This document shows, in pieces, positions 35,012 through 44,182 of a stretch of DNA of 59,408 nucleotides. Source of the DNA: Cytophagales bacterium (GTDB lineage: Bacteria; Bacteroidota; Bacteroidia; Cytophagales; Cyclobacteriaceae); the NCBI GenBank assembly GCA_027317105.1, contig DAHVFH010000006.1, forward strand, positions 1 through 59,408, read 5' to 3'. The first letter of the stretch is position 1. Every line of letters begins with the position of its first letter. The notes below the pieces were generated by a model. It was not told the origin of the DNA. It did not search any database and was given only the letters and a program-made list of their open reading frames with translations. A program made the position numbers and the translations under genes.

Positions 35012-35969
35012 TGAAATTTCTAATGGAGAAAAACCTCCGTATGCCATGGCTATGGTGGTGAACCGGGTTGCCCCTTCGAGTGGCAAGCCGGGTGATAAGG
35101 CCCTAATTTTTCCTGATGGAACGCTGAAAGGTTGGATCGGGGGAGGCTGTACCCGGGGCATTGTTTTGAAAGAGGCACTTCTGGCTATCCAACAGGGAAA
35201 ACCCAGGTTGGTGAATATCAGTCCGGGCGCTGAGAATGATTATACGCGACAAGGTGTTGTCACCTATAACATGACTTGCCAAAGCGGTGGATCGGTGGAT
35301 GTTTACATTGAACCGGTATTGCCCAAACCGCACATTTTAATCATGGGCAAATCACACATTGGCATGGCCTTATCAACGTTAGGAAAAGCCACAGGGTATC
35401 TGATCACTGTGTTAGCTGTGGGTGCTGATAAAATAACTTTTCCGGAAGCCGATAAGGTAATTGATTCTGTTCAACTGGAACCTTCTTTGGTTACCAATAA
35501 CACCTTTATTGTGGTATGCACACAAGGTGAAAACGATGATCAGATGCTGAAGCAAGCCATTGAATCTGACGCTAGTTATGTTTCATTTGTTTCAAGTTTG
35601 CGCAAAGCCAATTCCGTTTATAATGCCCTTAAAAAACAAGGAATAGCAGTGAGTGACCTGGCGCGTGTAAAAACACCCGCTGGACTAAACATCAATGCGA
35701 AATTGCCCGAGGAAGTTGCCATTAGTATACTTGCTGAAATAATTTCCAAAATGCGAGAAGAAAAAAATTCGGAAAGCAAACCGGAAACTACCTTGAATCT
35801 CGATGTATATTTTATCAATCCGGTGTGCAATATTCCGGTGCAGAAAAGTACGGCCAAGCATGTGATAAACTTTAAGAACAAGGATTACTACTTCTGTTGC
35901 GATGGTTGTAAGGTTTCCTTTGAGAAAGAGCCTACGAAATATGAACTGAAAGAAACGGCCGATATTTAG
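34986..35969 (+). CDS. XdhC/CoxI-like protein fused to a YHS domain
   Basis: Residues 1-260 form an XdhC-type protein with GWIGGGCTRGIVLKEA and a Rossmann part (LIMGKSHIGMALSTLG). Residues 275-327 form a YHS domain: FINPVCNIPVQKS, then DYYFCCDGCKVSFEKEP. YHS domains bind metals, often copper, through such cysteines. The TTG start at 34986 gives the same N-terminal spacing as the other XdhC in this locus; ATG 35004 is the alternative. A Cu-binding tail on a Mo-cofactor maturation protein suits an enzyme with a Mo-Cu centre, but that function is inferred. Confidence 0.88.
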   Translation: MKTFYHMFNEISNGEKPPYAMAMVVNRVAPSSGKPGDKALIFPDGTLKGWIGGGCTRGIVLKEALLAIQQGKPRLVNISPGAENDYTRQGVVTYNMTCQSGGSVDVYIEPVLPKPHILIMGKSHIGMALSTLGKATGYLITVLAVGADKITFPEADKVIDSVQLEPSLVTNNTFIVVCTQGENDDQMLKQAIESDASYVSFVSSLRKANSVYNALKKQGIAVSDLARVKTPAGLNINAKLPEEVAISILAEIISKMREEKNSESKPETTLNLDVYFINPVCNIPVQKSTAKHVINFKNKDYYFCCDGCKVSFEKEPTKYELKETADI

Positions 35970-36102
35970 TGTTTACGTGCGGATTGAAGGACTCGGTTAA
36001 ATAGTAAAGTTTTTCCTTCATTTCCTGCAAAAGGCTGTGCAAATGTTTTCCTGATTTGTTTTACAAAAAATAGAATTAAATTCACTTTATAAACCAAGGT
36101 AT

Positions 36103-36435
36103 ATGGATGCAACATTATTAACGACAAGCACTTCCCTGGAAGGCTATAAAATCACAAAACAACTGGGGTTGGTTCGTGGCATTACTGTCCGCTCTCGCAG
36201 TATTTTAGGTAACATGGCCGGTGGGTTTATGACCATTTTTGGAGGGCGGAGTTCCATTTACACTGAACTTTGTGAAAACGCACGCGAAGAGGCATTGCAA
36301 CTAATGATCAAGCACGGCCGCGATATTGGCGCCAATGCGATCATCAACATGCGTTATGATGCCAACGAGGTAATGAGCGGTCTTACGGAAGTGCTTGCTT
36401 ATGGCACTGCCGTAGTAGTGGAGAAAACATCATAG
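36103..36435 (+). CDS. YbjQ family protein (DUF74)
   Basis: This 110-residue protein matches the small YbjQ/UPF0145 family: TTSTSLEGYKITKQLGLVRG, SIYTELCENAREEALQLM, GANAIINMRYD and VLAYGTAVVVE. Members form pentameric beta barrels with a proposed heavy-metal-binding fold; function is uncertain. It stands 133 bp after the cox cluster and ends before a strong hairpin. Confidence 0.9.
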   Translation: MDATLLTTSTSLEGYKITKQLGLVRGITVRSRSILGNMAGGFMTIFGGRSSIYTELCENAREEALQLMIKHGRDIGANAIINMRYDANEVMSGLTEVLAYGTAVVVEKTS

Positions 36436-36446
36436 TAAAGTAGGAA

Positions 36447-36478
36447 AGTCGTGCCACCGCTCCAGCGGTGGCACGACT
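36447..36478. terminator. strong bidirectional hairpin between convergent genes
   Basis: AGTCGTGCCACCGCT (36447-36461) and AGCGGTGGCACGACT (36464-36478) form a perfect 15-bp stem with a 2-base loop. Its last bases overlap the stop codon of the GH95 gene on the minus strand. There is no T-run. It is GC-rich against its surroundings, so it may be a REP-like palindrome used as a terminator. Confidence 0.7.
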
Positions 36479-38963
36479 AATAACTTATTGAATAGACACT
36501 TCCTTTAACGGTAGAAAATTCGGTAATTCCATTTTCTCCCTTCCTAGTCTTTATTTTTCCTCCATTACAAGTTACTTGAACATTTCCTTTCACTTTACAA
36601 ACTTCACCTGCTTTTGAAAGGATGGTAAGCTTTGTTATTTTTTTATTTGCCCATTTGAAATCCAGTTCAAAAGCACCTCGTGTGCATACTCCGTGAAATT
36701 CACCAATGCCCCATTCATCCGGCAAGGCGGGCAATAAATTGATGTACCCATAGTGGGATTGTACCAACATTTCTGTGATGGCTGCCGTCATTCCTAATGT
36801 CCCATCTACCTGTGGTGCCTTTCCGCATAAGGCAATAAGTTGAGAACAACTTTGTTCTTTTAAATAGCCTTTGAATATTTTGTTGGCCCGGTTACCATCT
36901 TGAAGCCTTGCCCACAAGGCCATCTTCCAACTTCGCGACCAGCCAGCTGCGCCATCGCCTCGTTCATCCAAAACCTTTTTGTAAGAATCGATGAATGCCG
37001 GTGTTTTGTTTTCCGTCAGGACTTTACCGGGATAAAGGCCGTACATGTGGGAGAAATGGCGATGATTTTTTTCCAATGACTTCCAGTCATCGGCCCACTC
37101 TTGTAAGGAACCATCTGCTCCAATTTGAGGAGGCACTAATTTTTCTCTCGCTTCCCTGACTTTTTGAACAAACATTGAATTATTCTTTAGCACTTCCGAG
37201 GCTTCGAGATAGTAACCGAAGAGATCGTATAAAATTTGCATGTCAATGGATGAACCAGCACAGATGGTTGTCCCTTCACGGAAGCCAGCCGTGACTTCAT
37301 CAAAGTAAGGTTTGTTACCACCGCCATCCGGAAAATTTTCCGGTGAAGTGGAGGGATTAGTAACCAACCATTTTCCATTGGGAGAAAGAATTAAGAAATC
37401 AATAAAAAATTGAACGGAGCCTTCCAAGAGCGGATAGACTTCCTTTAAGAAAACAAGATCTTTTGTGTATTGATAATGCTCCCACAAATGCGTGCATAGC
37501 CAAGCACCTCCCACGGTAAATGTTCCCCAAGTGGGGCCATCCATGGGCGCAGCTACCCGCCATAAATCGGTGTTTTGGTGTAACACCCAACCTTTCGCTC
37601 CGTAATGTTCTTTTGCTACTTGTGAGCCCTGATCGCTTACCTCTTTTATCAGGTCAACTAATGGCTCGGCACATTCGGAAAGATTGCTGCTTTCCACTGG
37701 CCAATAGTTCATTTCGGTATTGATGTTGGTGGTGTATTTCGAATCCCACGCGGGGTTCATGTCATCATTCCAAATTCCTTGAAGATTCGCTGGCTGTGTT
37801 CCAGGGCGCGAGGAAGAGATGAGGATGTAGCGACCAAAGTTATAACTCAATGCAGCAAGATTTGAATCGGGAGAAGTTTGGATATTTATTTTTCGCTGAT
37901 TGGTAGGCAAGTAAGAATTATCCGTAATAGGCAGTGACAATGAAACACGATTAAATAATTTTTGATAATCAGCGATCGATGCTTGTTTGATCTTATCAAA
38001 CGTCTTGTTTTCTAAATTTTTAAGATAGGATTCAACGCGGGAATGTTGGTCGCCACTCACATCTTTATAGTTGACGAAGTTGGTGGCGGCCACGAAATAA
38101 ATTGTAACCGCATCGGCATTTTCTACCGTCAGGTCAACGCCATCAGTTTTTATTGAGCCTCCTTCGGGTACGACTTTGATTCTGGCTTCGTATTTTAATT
38201 TTCCTTCCACACCCATGTAATCCGCTGATTTTCCGGTTACCGATAAACCGTCATTTCCTACCGGATCCATCCGAAAGTAATCGGTAGCATAATTGGAATG
38301 GGTCTGGTTTCTCACACCTCTCAAGTTGGCTTTAAAAGAAATGCTTTTTGGTTTATTGGAAGTTAATCTCACCACTGTGGTCTGATCGGGTGCGGATGAA
38401 AAAACTTCCCTTCGATAAACTACCCCGTTGGCCGTGTATTCAACGCCACTTGTTGCTGTGGTAAGATCGAGCCATCTTTTGTAATCAGTGACTTTTTCTT
38501 GATCTTCAAAAAACAAATGTAGATTGGCAAGGCTTTGGTACTTCTGTTGCTCCACTGGATAGCCCATCAGATTCCGACCAAATAAATTGTGAGCGTCCAA
38601 ATACTTTCCATCAAAAACTAACTGTTGAATCTGCGGTAACACTTTGTATCCTCCTTTCACTACTGTGGAGTAAGGACCTCCTGTCCAATATGTTTCTTCA
38701 TTGAGTTGAATCCGTTCTTCTCCCGGTTTACCGAACACCATGGCACCAAGCCGGCCGTTACCTACGGGCAATGCCTCTTCCCATTTGGAAGCGGGTGTAT
38801 TGTACCATAAAAGCAATGCTGGGTTGAATTTTTTATCCAGTATGCCAGTTGGTAATCCTGATGGTTGCGAATACCCCGAAGATGCGCTGGTAAAAATGAT
38901 AGACCAAAAAAGAAGGAATCGTTTTTTGATTTTATAAACTACGGATTGGATTGAAACTTGCAT
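36477..38963 (-). CDS. glycoside hydrolase family 95 (alpha-L-fucosidase-like)
   Basis: This 828-residue protein has a signal peptide (FLLFWSIIFTSASSGYSQ) and the GH95 layout: an N-terminal beta domain beginning LLWYNTPASKWEEALPVGNG with RLGAMVFG and LNEETYWTGGPY, then an alpha/alpha toroid with NINTEMNYWPVESSNLSEC, SRPGTQPANLQGIWND and DEWGIGEFHG. Family members remove alpha-1,2-L-fucose or, in some, L-galactose from glycans. No SusCD or other CAZyme gene is next to it. The export signal places it in the periplasm. Confidence 0.93.
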   Translation of the reverse strand: MQVSIQSVVYKIKKRFLLFWSIIFTSASSGYSQPSGLPTGILDKKFNPALLLWYNTPASKWEEALPVGNGRLGAMVFGKPGEERIQLNEETYWTGGPYSTVVKGGYKVLPQIQQLVFDGKYLDAHNLFGRNLMGYPVEQQKYQSLANLHLFFEDQEKVTDYKRWLDLTTATSGVEYTANGVVYRREVFSSAPDQTTVVRLTSNKPKSISFKANLRGVRNQTHSNYATDYFRMDPVGNDGLSVTGKSADYMGVEGKLKYEARIKVVPEGGSIKTDGVDLTVENADAVTIYFVAATNFVNYKDVSGDQHSRVESYLKNLENKTFDKIKQASIADYQKLFNRVSLSLPITDNSYLPTNQRKINIQTSPDSNLAALSYNFGRYILISSSRPGTQPANLQGIWNDDMNPAWDSKYTTNINTEMNYWPVESSNLSECAEPLVDLIKEVSDQGSQVAKEHYGAKGWVLHQNTDLWRVAAPMDGPTWGTFTVGGAWLCTHLWEHYQYTKDLVFLKEVYPLLEGSVQFFIDFLILSPNGKWLVTNPSTSPENFPDGGGNKPYFDEVTAGFREGTTICAGSSIDMQILYDLFGYYLEASEVLKNNSMFVQKVREAREKLVPPQIGADGSLQEWADDWKSLEKNHRHFSHMYGLYPGKVLTENKTPAFIDSYKKVLDERGDGAAGWSRSWKMALWARLQDGNRANKIFKGYLKEQSCSQLIALCGKAPQVDGTLGMTAAITEMLVQSHYGYINLLPALPDEWGIGEFHGVCTRGAFELDFKWANKKITKLTILSKAGEVCKVKGNVQVTCNGGKIKTRKGENGITEFSTVKGSVYSISY

Positions 38964-39078
38964 TGAAGCCGTGGGTTATTGGTATCGAAACTTAGTAAAA
39001 ATAAAGACTATATTCTATTAACTTCTGGCGGCTTCGGTTTATCTTTATAGAACGTTTCGTGAACTTAATTTGATCCTT

Positions 39079-40668
39079 ATGAAAACTTTCCCCAGTATAT
39101 TCAATGATGTGATTGGCCCAGTGATGCGAGGACCATCCAGTTCGCATTGTGCCGCTTCCTTGCGAATAGGAAGAATTTGCAGGGACTTAATGGATGGCGA
39201 TATTAAGGAAGTGTTGATTGAATTTGATCCGAATGGTTCGCTGGCCACCACCCATAAAGGACAGGGTTCAGACATGGGCTTGTTCGGTGGTTTTCTGGGT
39301 TGGGAGGCCTACGATGAAAGGTTGCCCGATTACCTTAATGCTGTAGAGGAGGCAGGGATCAAGATTGAAATCGAAATTCATCCGATAGGCGCTACACATC
39401 CCAATACCTACAAGATAACGTTGAAAAATGCGAATGAAGAACACTCGCTCATCGCCTTATCCACTGGTGGAGGGATGATTGATATCATTGAAATAGATGG
39501 CGCACAAGTTTCAATGGCTGGGGATTTTTGTGAAACGCTTGTCTACGTGAAGTCACCGGGTAGCCTAATTAAATTCCTGGAACAATCTATTCCCTATGAT
39601 GAGATCAACTTGCATCAGGGATCATCTGCCTTCATTGAAATAAAGTCGAATCAATTTCTGTCAATAGATATTTATAATGAGCTCTTGGCAATGGATGAGA
39701 TACTCTTTATCAGAAAACTAAACCCAGTCTTACCGATAATGTCGCGTAAAGACCTTACTGTGCCTTTCATTACCAGCGAAGAAATGCTTAGCTACAATGA
39801 AAGCAAGAACCTTGAGCTTTGGGAATTGGCGATAGAATATGAACGGATCAGAGGAAATATTTCTAAAGAACAAGTATTTGAAAAGATGCGCGAGATTATG
39901 GAAATCATGCGGAACTCCATCGATCTCGGAATGAAAGGAACGAGTTATGTGGATCGTATTTTAGGAAGTCAATCGCAAGGTTTCCAAAAACAATTCAAGG
40001 AAAAGAAATTGGTAGAAGGCGATGTGCTTAACCGGGTGATCATGTATACTTCTGCGATGATGGAGGTGAAGAGTTCGATGGGTGTAGTTGTCGCGGCTCC
40101 TACAGCAGGCTCGTGTGGTGCTTTGCCAGGTGCGGTCATCGGCATTGCCACGGAACTTAAACTTTCGGAAGACGAAATGGTAAAAGCGATGCTGGCAGCT
40201 GGTTTGATTGGGGTATTTATTGCCGCACACGCTACGTTCGCAGCAGAAGTGGGGGGATGCATGGCAGAATGTGGTTCCGGATCTGGAATGGCCGCAGCAG
40301 GAATAGTAGGGTTGAAAAAAGGGACTCTGAATCAATCGCTTGCCGCAGCCTCCATGGCACTGCAATCTTCGTTAGGAATGATCTGCGATATGATTGCCGA
40401 TCGGGTAGAAGCTCCTTGCCTCAATAGAAATGTATTGGCGGCCACGCATGCACTTTCGTGTGCTAACATGGCGCTTTCCGACTACGATCAGGTAATTCCT
40501 TTGGATGAAGTAATTGAAACCATGAAGCGGGTAGGGGATGCTATTCCAAATACGCTCCGCTGCACCGGCTTGGGTGGATTAGCCATTACGAAAACGGCAA
40601 AGAAAATCGAGGCCATGCTTGAGCAAAAACAACAAGAAAGCGTCAAAACGTTTTATAAAGTTTGTTAA
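39079..40668 (+). CDS. sdaA: L-serine ammonia-lyase (iron-sulfur type, single chain)
   Basis: Started at ATG 39079 the protein is 529 aa. The beta domain begins FPSIFNDVIGPVMRGPSSSH, with serine/substrate motif GPSSSH. The alpha domain carries PTAGSCGALPGAVIG, GGCMAECGSGSGMAAAG and EAPCLNRNVLA, whose cysteines bind the [4Fe-4S] cluster. It converts L-serine to pyruvate and ammonia. A middle segment of about 90 residues between beta and alpha parts is of the ACT/linker type. Transcribed alone; a TTG three codons upstream is a less likely start. Confidence 0.9.
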   Translation: MKTFPSIFNDVIGPVMRGPSSSHCAASLRIGRICRDLMDGDIKEVLIEFDPNGSLATTHKGQGSDMGLFGGFLGWEAYDERLPDYLNAVEEAGIKIEIEIHPIGATHPNTYKITLKNANEEHSLIALSTGGGMIDIIEIDGAQVSMAGDFCETLVYVKSPGSLIKFLEQSIPYDEINLHQGSSAFIEIKSNQFLSIDIYNELLAMDEILFIRKLNPVLPIMSRKDLTVPFITSEEMLSYNESKNLELWELAIEYERIRGNISKEQVFEKMREIMEIMRNSIDLGMKGTSYVDRILGSQSQGFQKQFKEKKLVEGDVLNRVIMYTSAMMEVKSSMGVVVAAPTAGSCGALPGAVIGIATELKLSEDEMVKAMLAAGLIGVFIAAHATFAAEVGGCMAECGSGSGMAAAGIVGLKKGTLNQSLAAASMALQSSLGMICDMIADRVEAPCLNRNVLAATHALSCANMALSDYDQVIPLDEVIETMKRVGDAIPNTLRCTGLGGLAITKTAKKIEAMLEQKQQESVKTFYKVC

Positions 40669-40719
40669 AAACGGATTGCTGTCTTTTCAAATATTTCCAT
40701 TGAAATAGTCTTTTATTGC

Positions 40720-40733
40720 ATGATAGCTATCAT
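40720..40733. promoter_or_regulatory. palindrome before the YtaF/MntP-like gene
   Basis: ATGATAGCTATCAT is a perfect 14-base palindrome ending 15 bases before ATG 40749. Its size and place suit an operator for a dimeric repressor. No regulator gene is adjacent. Confidence 0.45.
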
Positions 40734-40748
40734 TTTGAAAGACTTCTG

Positions 40749-41324
40749 ATGACACATATAGTATCGGCTATTGTGTTAGCATTTTGTTCAAACCTTGATA
40801 ACCTTGGGGTTGGCATTGCCTATGGTGTTAGGCCAAGGAGAATTTATTTGCACCATAATTTTTTGATTGCATTAGTATCGGGAAGTGGAACCTATCTATC
40901 CATGAGTGCTGGTGAGTGGGTCAATGATTATATGTCAGAATCCTTTGCTAATATTTTTGGAGGGTCAATAATGATTGGTATTGGCCTTTACACTATTTTT
41001 CAATCCGTGCGCAGAGAAGGAAATCAATTTAATGAAACTTCTGTTTCTTCACCCAACAATTTGAGCGAAGGAACCCACAATAAGGAAGCTTTTGCCCTTG
41101 CGATCTCACTGACGTTCAACAACCTTGGAGGAGGCCTGGGGGCAGGAATCTCCCATATTAATATTCCGCTCACTACGGTGCTCACCATTGCTTTAAGCGT
41201 GCTTGCAATCCTTGGTGGATACCAAATAGGGAAAAATGCTTCGTTAACGATCCCAAAATTTTGGTTGGGTGTTTCATCCGGGCTTCTTATTATGGCTGTC
41301 GGGATTTATGAAATGTTTGTTTGA
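40749..41324 (+). CDS. YtaF/MntP-like membrane protein
   Basis: From ATG 40749 the product is 191 aa with six hydrophobic helices in two similar halves. Each half carries an Asn-rich motif: SAIVLAFCSNLDNLGVGIAYG and FALAISLTFNNLGGGLGAGI. This repeated N-x-(D/N)-N-(L/x)-G pattern is that of the MntP/YtaF group, which exports Mn2+ or is linked to sporulation in Firmicutes. Cation export is the likely role here. The palindrome just upstream may be its operator. The next gene begins 19 bp later. Confidence 0.82.
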   Translation: MTHIVSAIVLAFCSNLDNLGVGIAYGVRPRRIYLHHNFLIALVSGSGTYLSMSAGEWVNDYMSESFANIFGGSIMIGIGLYTIFQSVRREGNQFNETSVSSPNNLSEGTHNKEAFALAISLTFNNLGGGLGAGISHINIPLTTVLTIALSVLAILGGYQIGKNASLTIPKFWLGVSSGLLIMAVGIYEMFV

Positions 41325-41343
41325 AATTTCAATTGTTGCTGAT

Positions 41344-42501
41344 ATGAAAATAAGAGCTGTATTTCTAATTATCTTTTCTTTGCTTCTTTTTGTTGACTTG
41401 AATGGTGAATGGAATCGTTTTTCTTTTTTTGATCAACGTCCAACGATCACTGCACTGATATTTCGTGGTGAGTATGATATCCCCCACAATCAGAGTTTTA
41501 AAAGCACAACTATTGGCGGGCTTTCAGGGATTGATTATGATCCAGAAGGCAAAATATTTTATTTAATTAGTGACGATCGGTCGGCCATCAATCCTGTTCG
41601 TTTTTATACGGCTAAAATAGTTATCGCTAATAATAGGATTGATACCGTTGAATTTGTCAGCGTTCAAACATTATTTCAAGAAAATGGTCAGCCTTATCCT
41701 TCCATAAAGCAAGATCATTCTTTAACCGTTGATCCTGAATCCATTCGTTACAATCCATTGAATGGTCAACTTATTTGGACGAGTGAAGGAGAACGCGCCC
41801 TAAAACCTGACCACAACATTCTTTCCAATCCTTCTATTTTCATTGCTGATGCTAATGGAAAATACGCGGGCACTTTCCCTACGCCACCCAATTTGGTGAT
41901 GTCGGTTTCAGGAAATGGTCCTAGGCAGAATGGAACATTAGAAGGAATTACTTTCGATGATAATTTCAAAACCCTGTATGCAACCTTGGAAGAACCTCGT
42001 TATGAAGATGGCCCACGAGCCGATGTTTTAACTACACTTTCATGGATAAGAATTTATCAATACAATACAGAAACTAAAAAGAATACGGCCCAGTATGCTT
42101 ACCAATTGGATCCGGTGTCCTTTCCAGCAAATCCCCCAACCGCATTTAAAGTAAATGGTGTATCGGAGATTCTAGCTCTTGGTGGCAATAAATTGTTGAC
42201 GGTGGAACGATCTTATTCAACGGGAAGGCTTTCCTGTTCGGTTAAGATTTTTGTTGCTGATCTAAGTGAAGCAGATGATATTTCGAAGGCCAAATCATTG
42301 AAAGAGAATCCTCCCTTACATCCTGTTCAAAAGAAATTACTGCTGAATATGGACGAGTTGAACCTTTATGTAGATAACATTGAAGGGGTAACTTTTGGTC
42401 CCCTTCTTCCCAACGGCCATAGCACGTTACTCTTTGTATCTGATAATAATTTTTCTCCGTTTGAAAAAATGCAGTTTTTGCTTTTTGAGGTGATTCCCTA
42501 A
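41344..42501 (+). CDS. esterase-like/phytase-like domain protein, exported
   Basis: From ATG 41344 the protein is 385 aa with a signal peptide (AVFLIIFSLLLFVDLNG). The body is a beta-propeller-like phytase-like domain (PF13449 type): GGLSGIDYDPEGKIFYLISDDRS, VDPESIRYNPLNGQLIWTSEGE, NGTLEGITFDDNFKTLYATLEEP and DNIEGVTFGP. Such proteins are periplasmic or extracellular; the substrate is unsettled despite the name. It overlaps no gene and may share a message with the membrane protein upstream. Confidence 0.85.
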   Translation: MKIRAVFLIIFSLLLFVDLNGEWNRFSFFDQRPTITALIFRGEYDIPHNQSFKSTTIGGLSGIDYDPEGKIFYLISDDRSAINPVRFYTAKIVIANNRIDTVEFVSVQTLFQENGQPYPSIKQDHSLTVDPESIRYNPLNGQLIWTSEGERALKPDHNILSNPSIFIADANGKYAGTFPTPPNLVMSVSGNGPRQNGTLEGITFDDNFKTLYATLEEPRYEDGPRADVLTTLSWIRIYQYNTETKKNTAQYAYQLDPVSFPANPPTAFKVNGVSEILALGGNKLLTVERSYSTGRLSCSVKIFVADLSEADDISKAKSLKENPPLHPVQKKLLLNMDELNLYVDNIEGVTFGPLLPNGHSTLLFVSDNNFSPFEKMQFLLFEVIP

Positions 42502-42626
42502 ATCAATCGGAGTGCTCATGATAAATGTAGTTAGTTCATTAGGGTATCAGAGTTTGCCGTCCAGGGAAATTTTGTTCGGTTAGGTCAGAATTACTGCTAA
42601 CTTTATTCAATTAAATTTTCTGTACC

Positions 42627-43949
42627 ATGAACCACAACCGAAGAACATTTCTTAAAACATCCTCGCAGGCAGTTGCCGGAATCGGGATTTCTTCTCTTCT
42701 TCCTTTATCCACATTGGCAAATTCAAAACCTAAGTTGGGTCCAGCGAGTGATCGACTGAACGTTGCTGCTATCGGTATCAATGGAATGGGTTGGGGGGAT
42801 TTAAAGAATTTTATGAAAGTCCCCAGCACCAACGTAGTTGGATTATGCGATGTGGATGGTAACGTGTTGAACAAGCGCAAAGAGGAGCTGGCCAAAGACG
42901 GGATCCAAGTAAAAACTTACTCCGACTATCGGAAACTACTAGAGAACAAAGATATTGATGTGGTCATTATTGGCACTCCCGATCATTGGCATTGCCTTGC
43001 CATGGTAGATGCGTGCAGTGCGGGCAAGGATGTGTATGTAGAAAAGCCGGTGGGGAATTCCATCGAAGAGTGTAACATAATGGTGGCGGCCCAACAGCGC
43101 TATAACAAAGCTGTGCAAGTAGGGCAGTGGCAACGAAGTGTTCCTCATTTTGTCGATGCCCTTAATTTTTTGAAGACTGGAAAGCTTGGAAAAATAAGAA
43201 CGGTTAAAGCGTGGGCTTACCAAGGGTGGATGAAACCGATGGTTGCCCAACCCGATGGACCGGTGCCATCCGGTGTTGATTATAAGATGTGGCTCGGGCC
43301 GGCACCAACAAGACCGTTTAACCCAAATCGTTTTCACTTTAATTTTAGATGGTATTGGGATTATGCCGGTGGACTCATGACGGATTGGGGAGTTCATTTA
43401 ATTGACTATGCTTTATTGGGGATGGATTCAAAATTCCCAAAGTCGGCTGTGGCACTTGGCGGAAAGTATGCCTATCCGGATGGACCGGAGGAAACACCCG
43501 ATACGTTAGCTACCCTTTATGAATTTGATGATCATAATTTAATTTGGGAACACGCACAAGGAATCAGCAATGGCCAATATGGACGGGATCATGGTATCGC
43601 GTACATTGGAAATAATGGAACTTTAGTTCTCGATCGCAATGGATGGGAAGTGATCCCCGATGAAAAGAGGATGGAGGCTGTGTTGCTTCAACCTAACAAA
43701 GGGGACGGGCTTGAGAACCACATGGTCAATTTTGTAGAAGCTATAAAATCAAGGGATTTTAAAAAACTCGCCTGCCCAATTCAAGATGGCGCTCACGTGG
43801 CGAAGGTTTGTCAGATGGGGAATATTTCTTACCGAACAGGACAACGTGTAGAGTGGGATGCCACTCAAGAGAAATTCGGCAATGCGAGAGCTAATAAAAT
43901 GATCAATGCCACCTACCATAATGGATACAAAATACCAGAAATAAAATAG
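42627..43949 (+). CDS. Gfo/Idh/MocA oxidoreductase with Tat signal
   Basis: This 440-residue protein has an N-terminal Tat signal (NRRTFLKTSSQAVAGIGISS), so it is exported folded. The NAD(P)-binding part begins RLNVAAIGINGMGWGD, and VEKPVGNSIEE carries the family EKP lysine. The C-terminal alpha/beta domain ends with DWGVHLIDYALLG and PDEKRMEAV. Exported members occur widely in Bacteroidota and act on sugars or inositols. The specific substrate cannot be told. Confidence 0.9.
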   Translation: MNHNRRTFLKTSSQAVAGIGISSLLPLSTLANSKPKLGPASDRLNVAAIGINGMGWGDLKNFMKVPSTNVVGLCDVDGNVLNKRKEELAKDGIQVKTYSDYRKLLENKDIDVVIIGTPDHWHCLAMVDACSAGKDVYVEKPVGNSIEECNIMVAAQQRYNKAVQVGQWQRSVPHFVDALNFLKTGKLGKIRTVKAWAYQGWMKPMVAQPDGPVPSGVDYKMWLGPAPTRPFNPNRFHFNFRWYWDYAGGLMTDWGVHLIDYALLGMDSKFPKSAVALGGKYAYPDGPEETPDTLATLYEFDDHNLIWEHAQGISNGQYGRDHGIAYIGNNGTLVLDRNGWEVIPDEKRMEAVLLQPNKGDGLENHMVNFVEAIKSRDFKKLACPIQDGAHVAKVCQMGNISYRTGQRVEWDATQEKFGNARANKMINATYHNGYKIPEIK

Positions 43950-44182
43950 TGGAGTACATCGCACGGTTCGTTCTCCTTACTTTTGTTTTGCTCCTATTTT
44001 TCAGCGTGACGGCTTCTGTGTAGGTGTGAACGTTTCTTAACTACAAGTTGATCAATACTTTATAAATAGCTACTTTCGTAAACGGCTTGTGCGCTGTCGC
44101 GTAAACACGGTCGTTCTATTTTCCAGTGAACTGTCACGATCTTCAGAAGGAACTACTATTCATAAACCTTAACCTAAATGAT

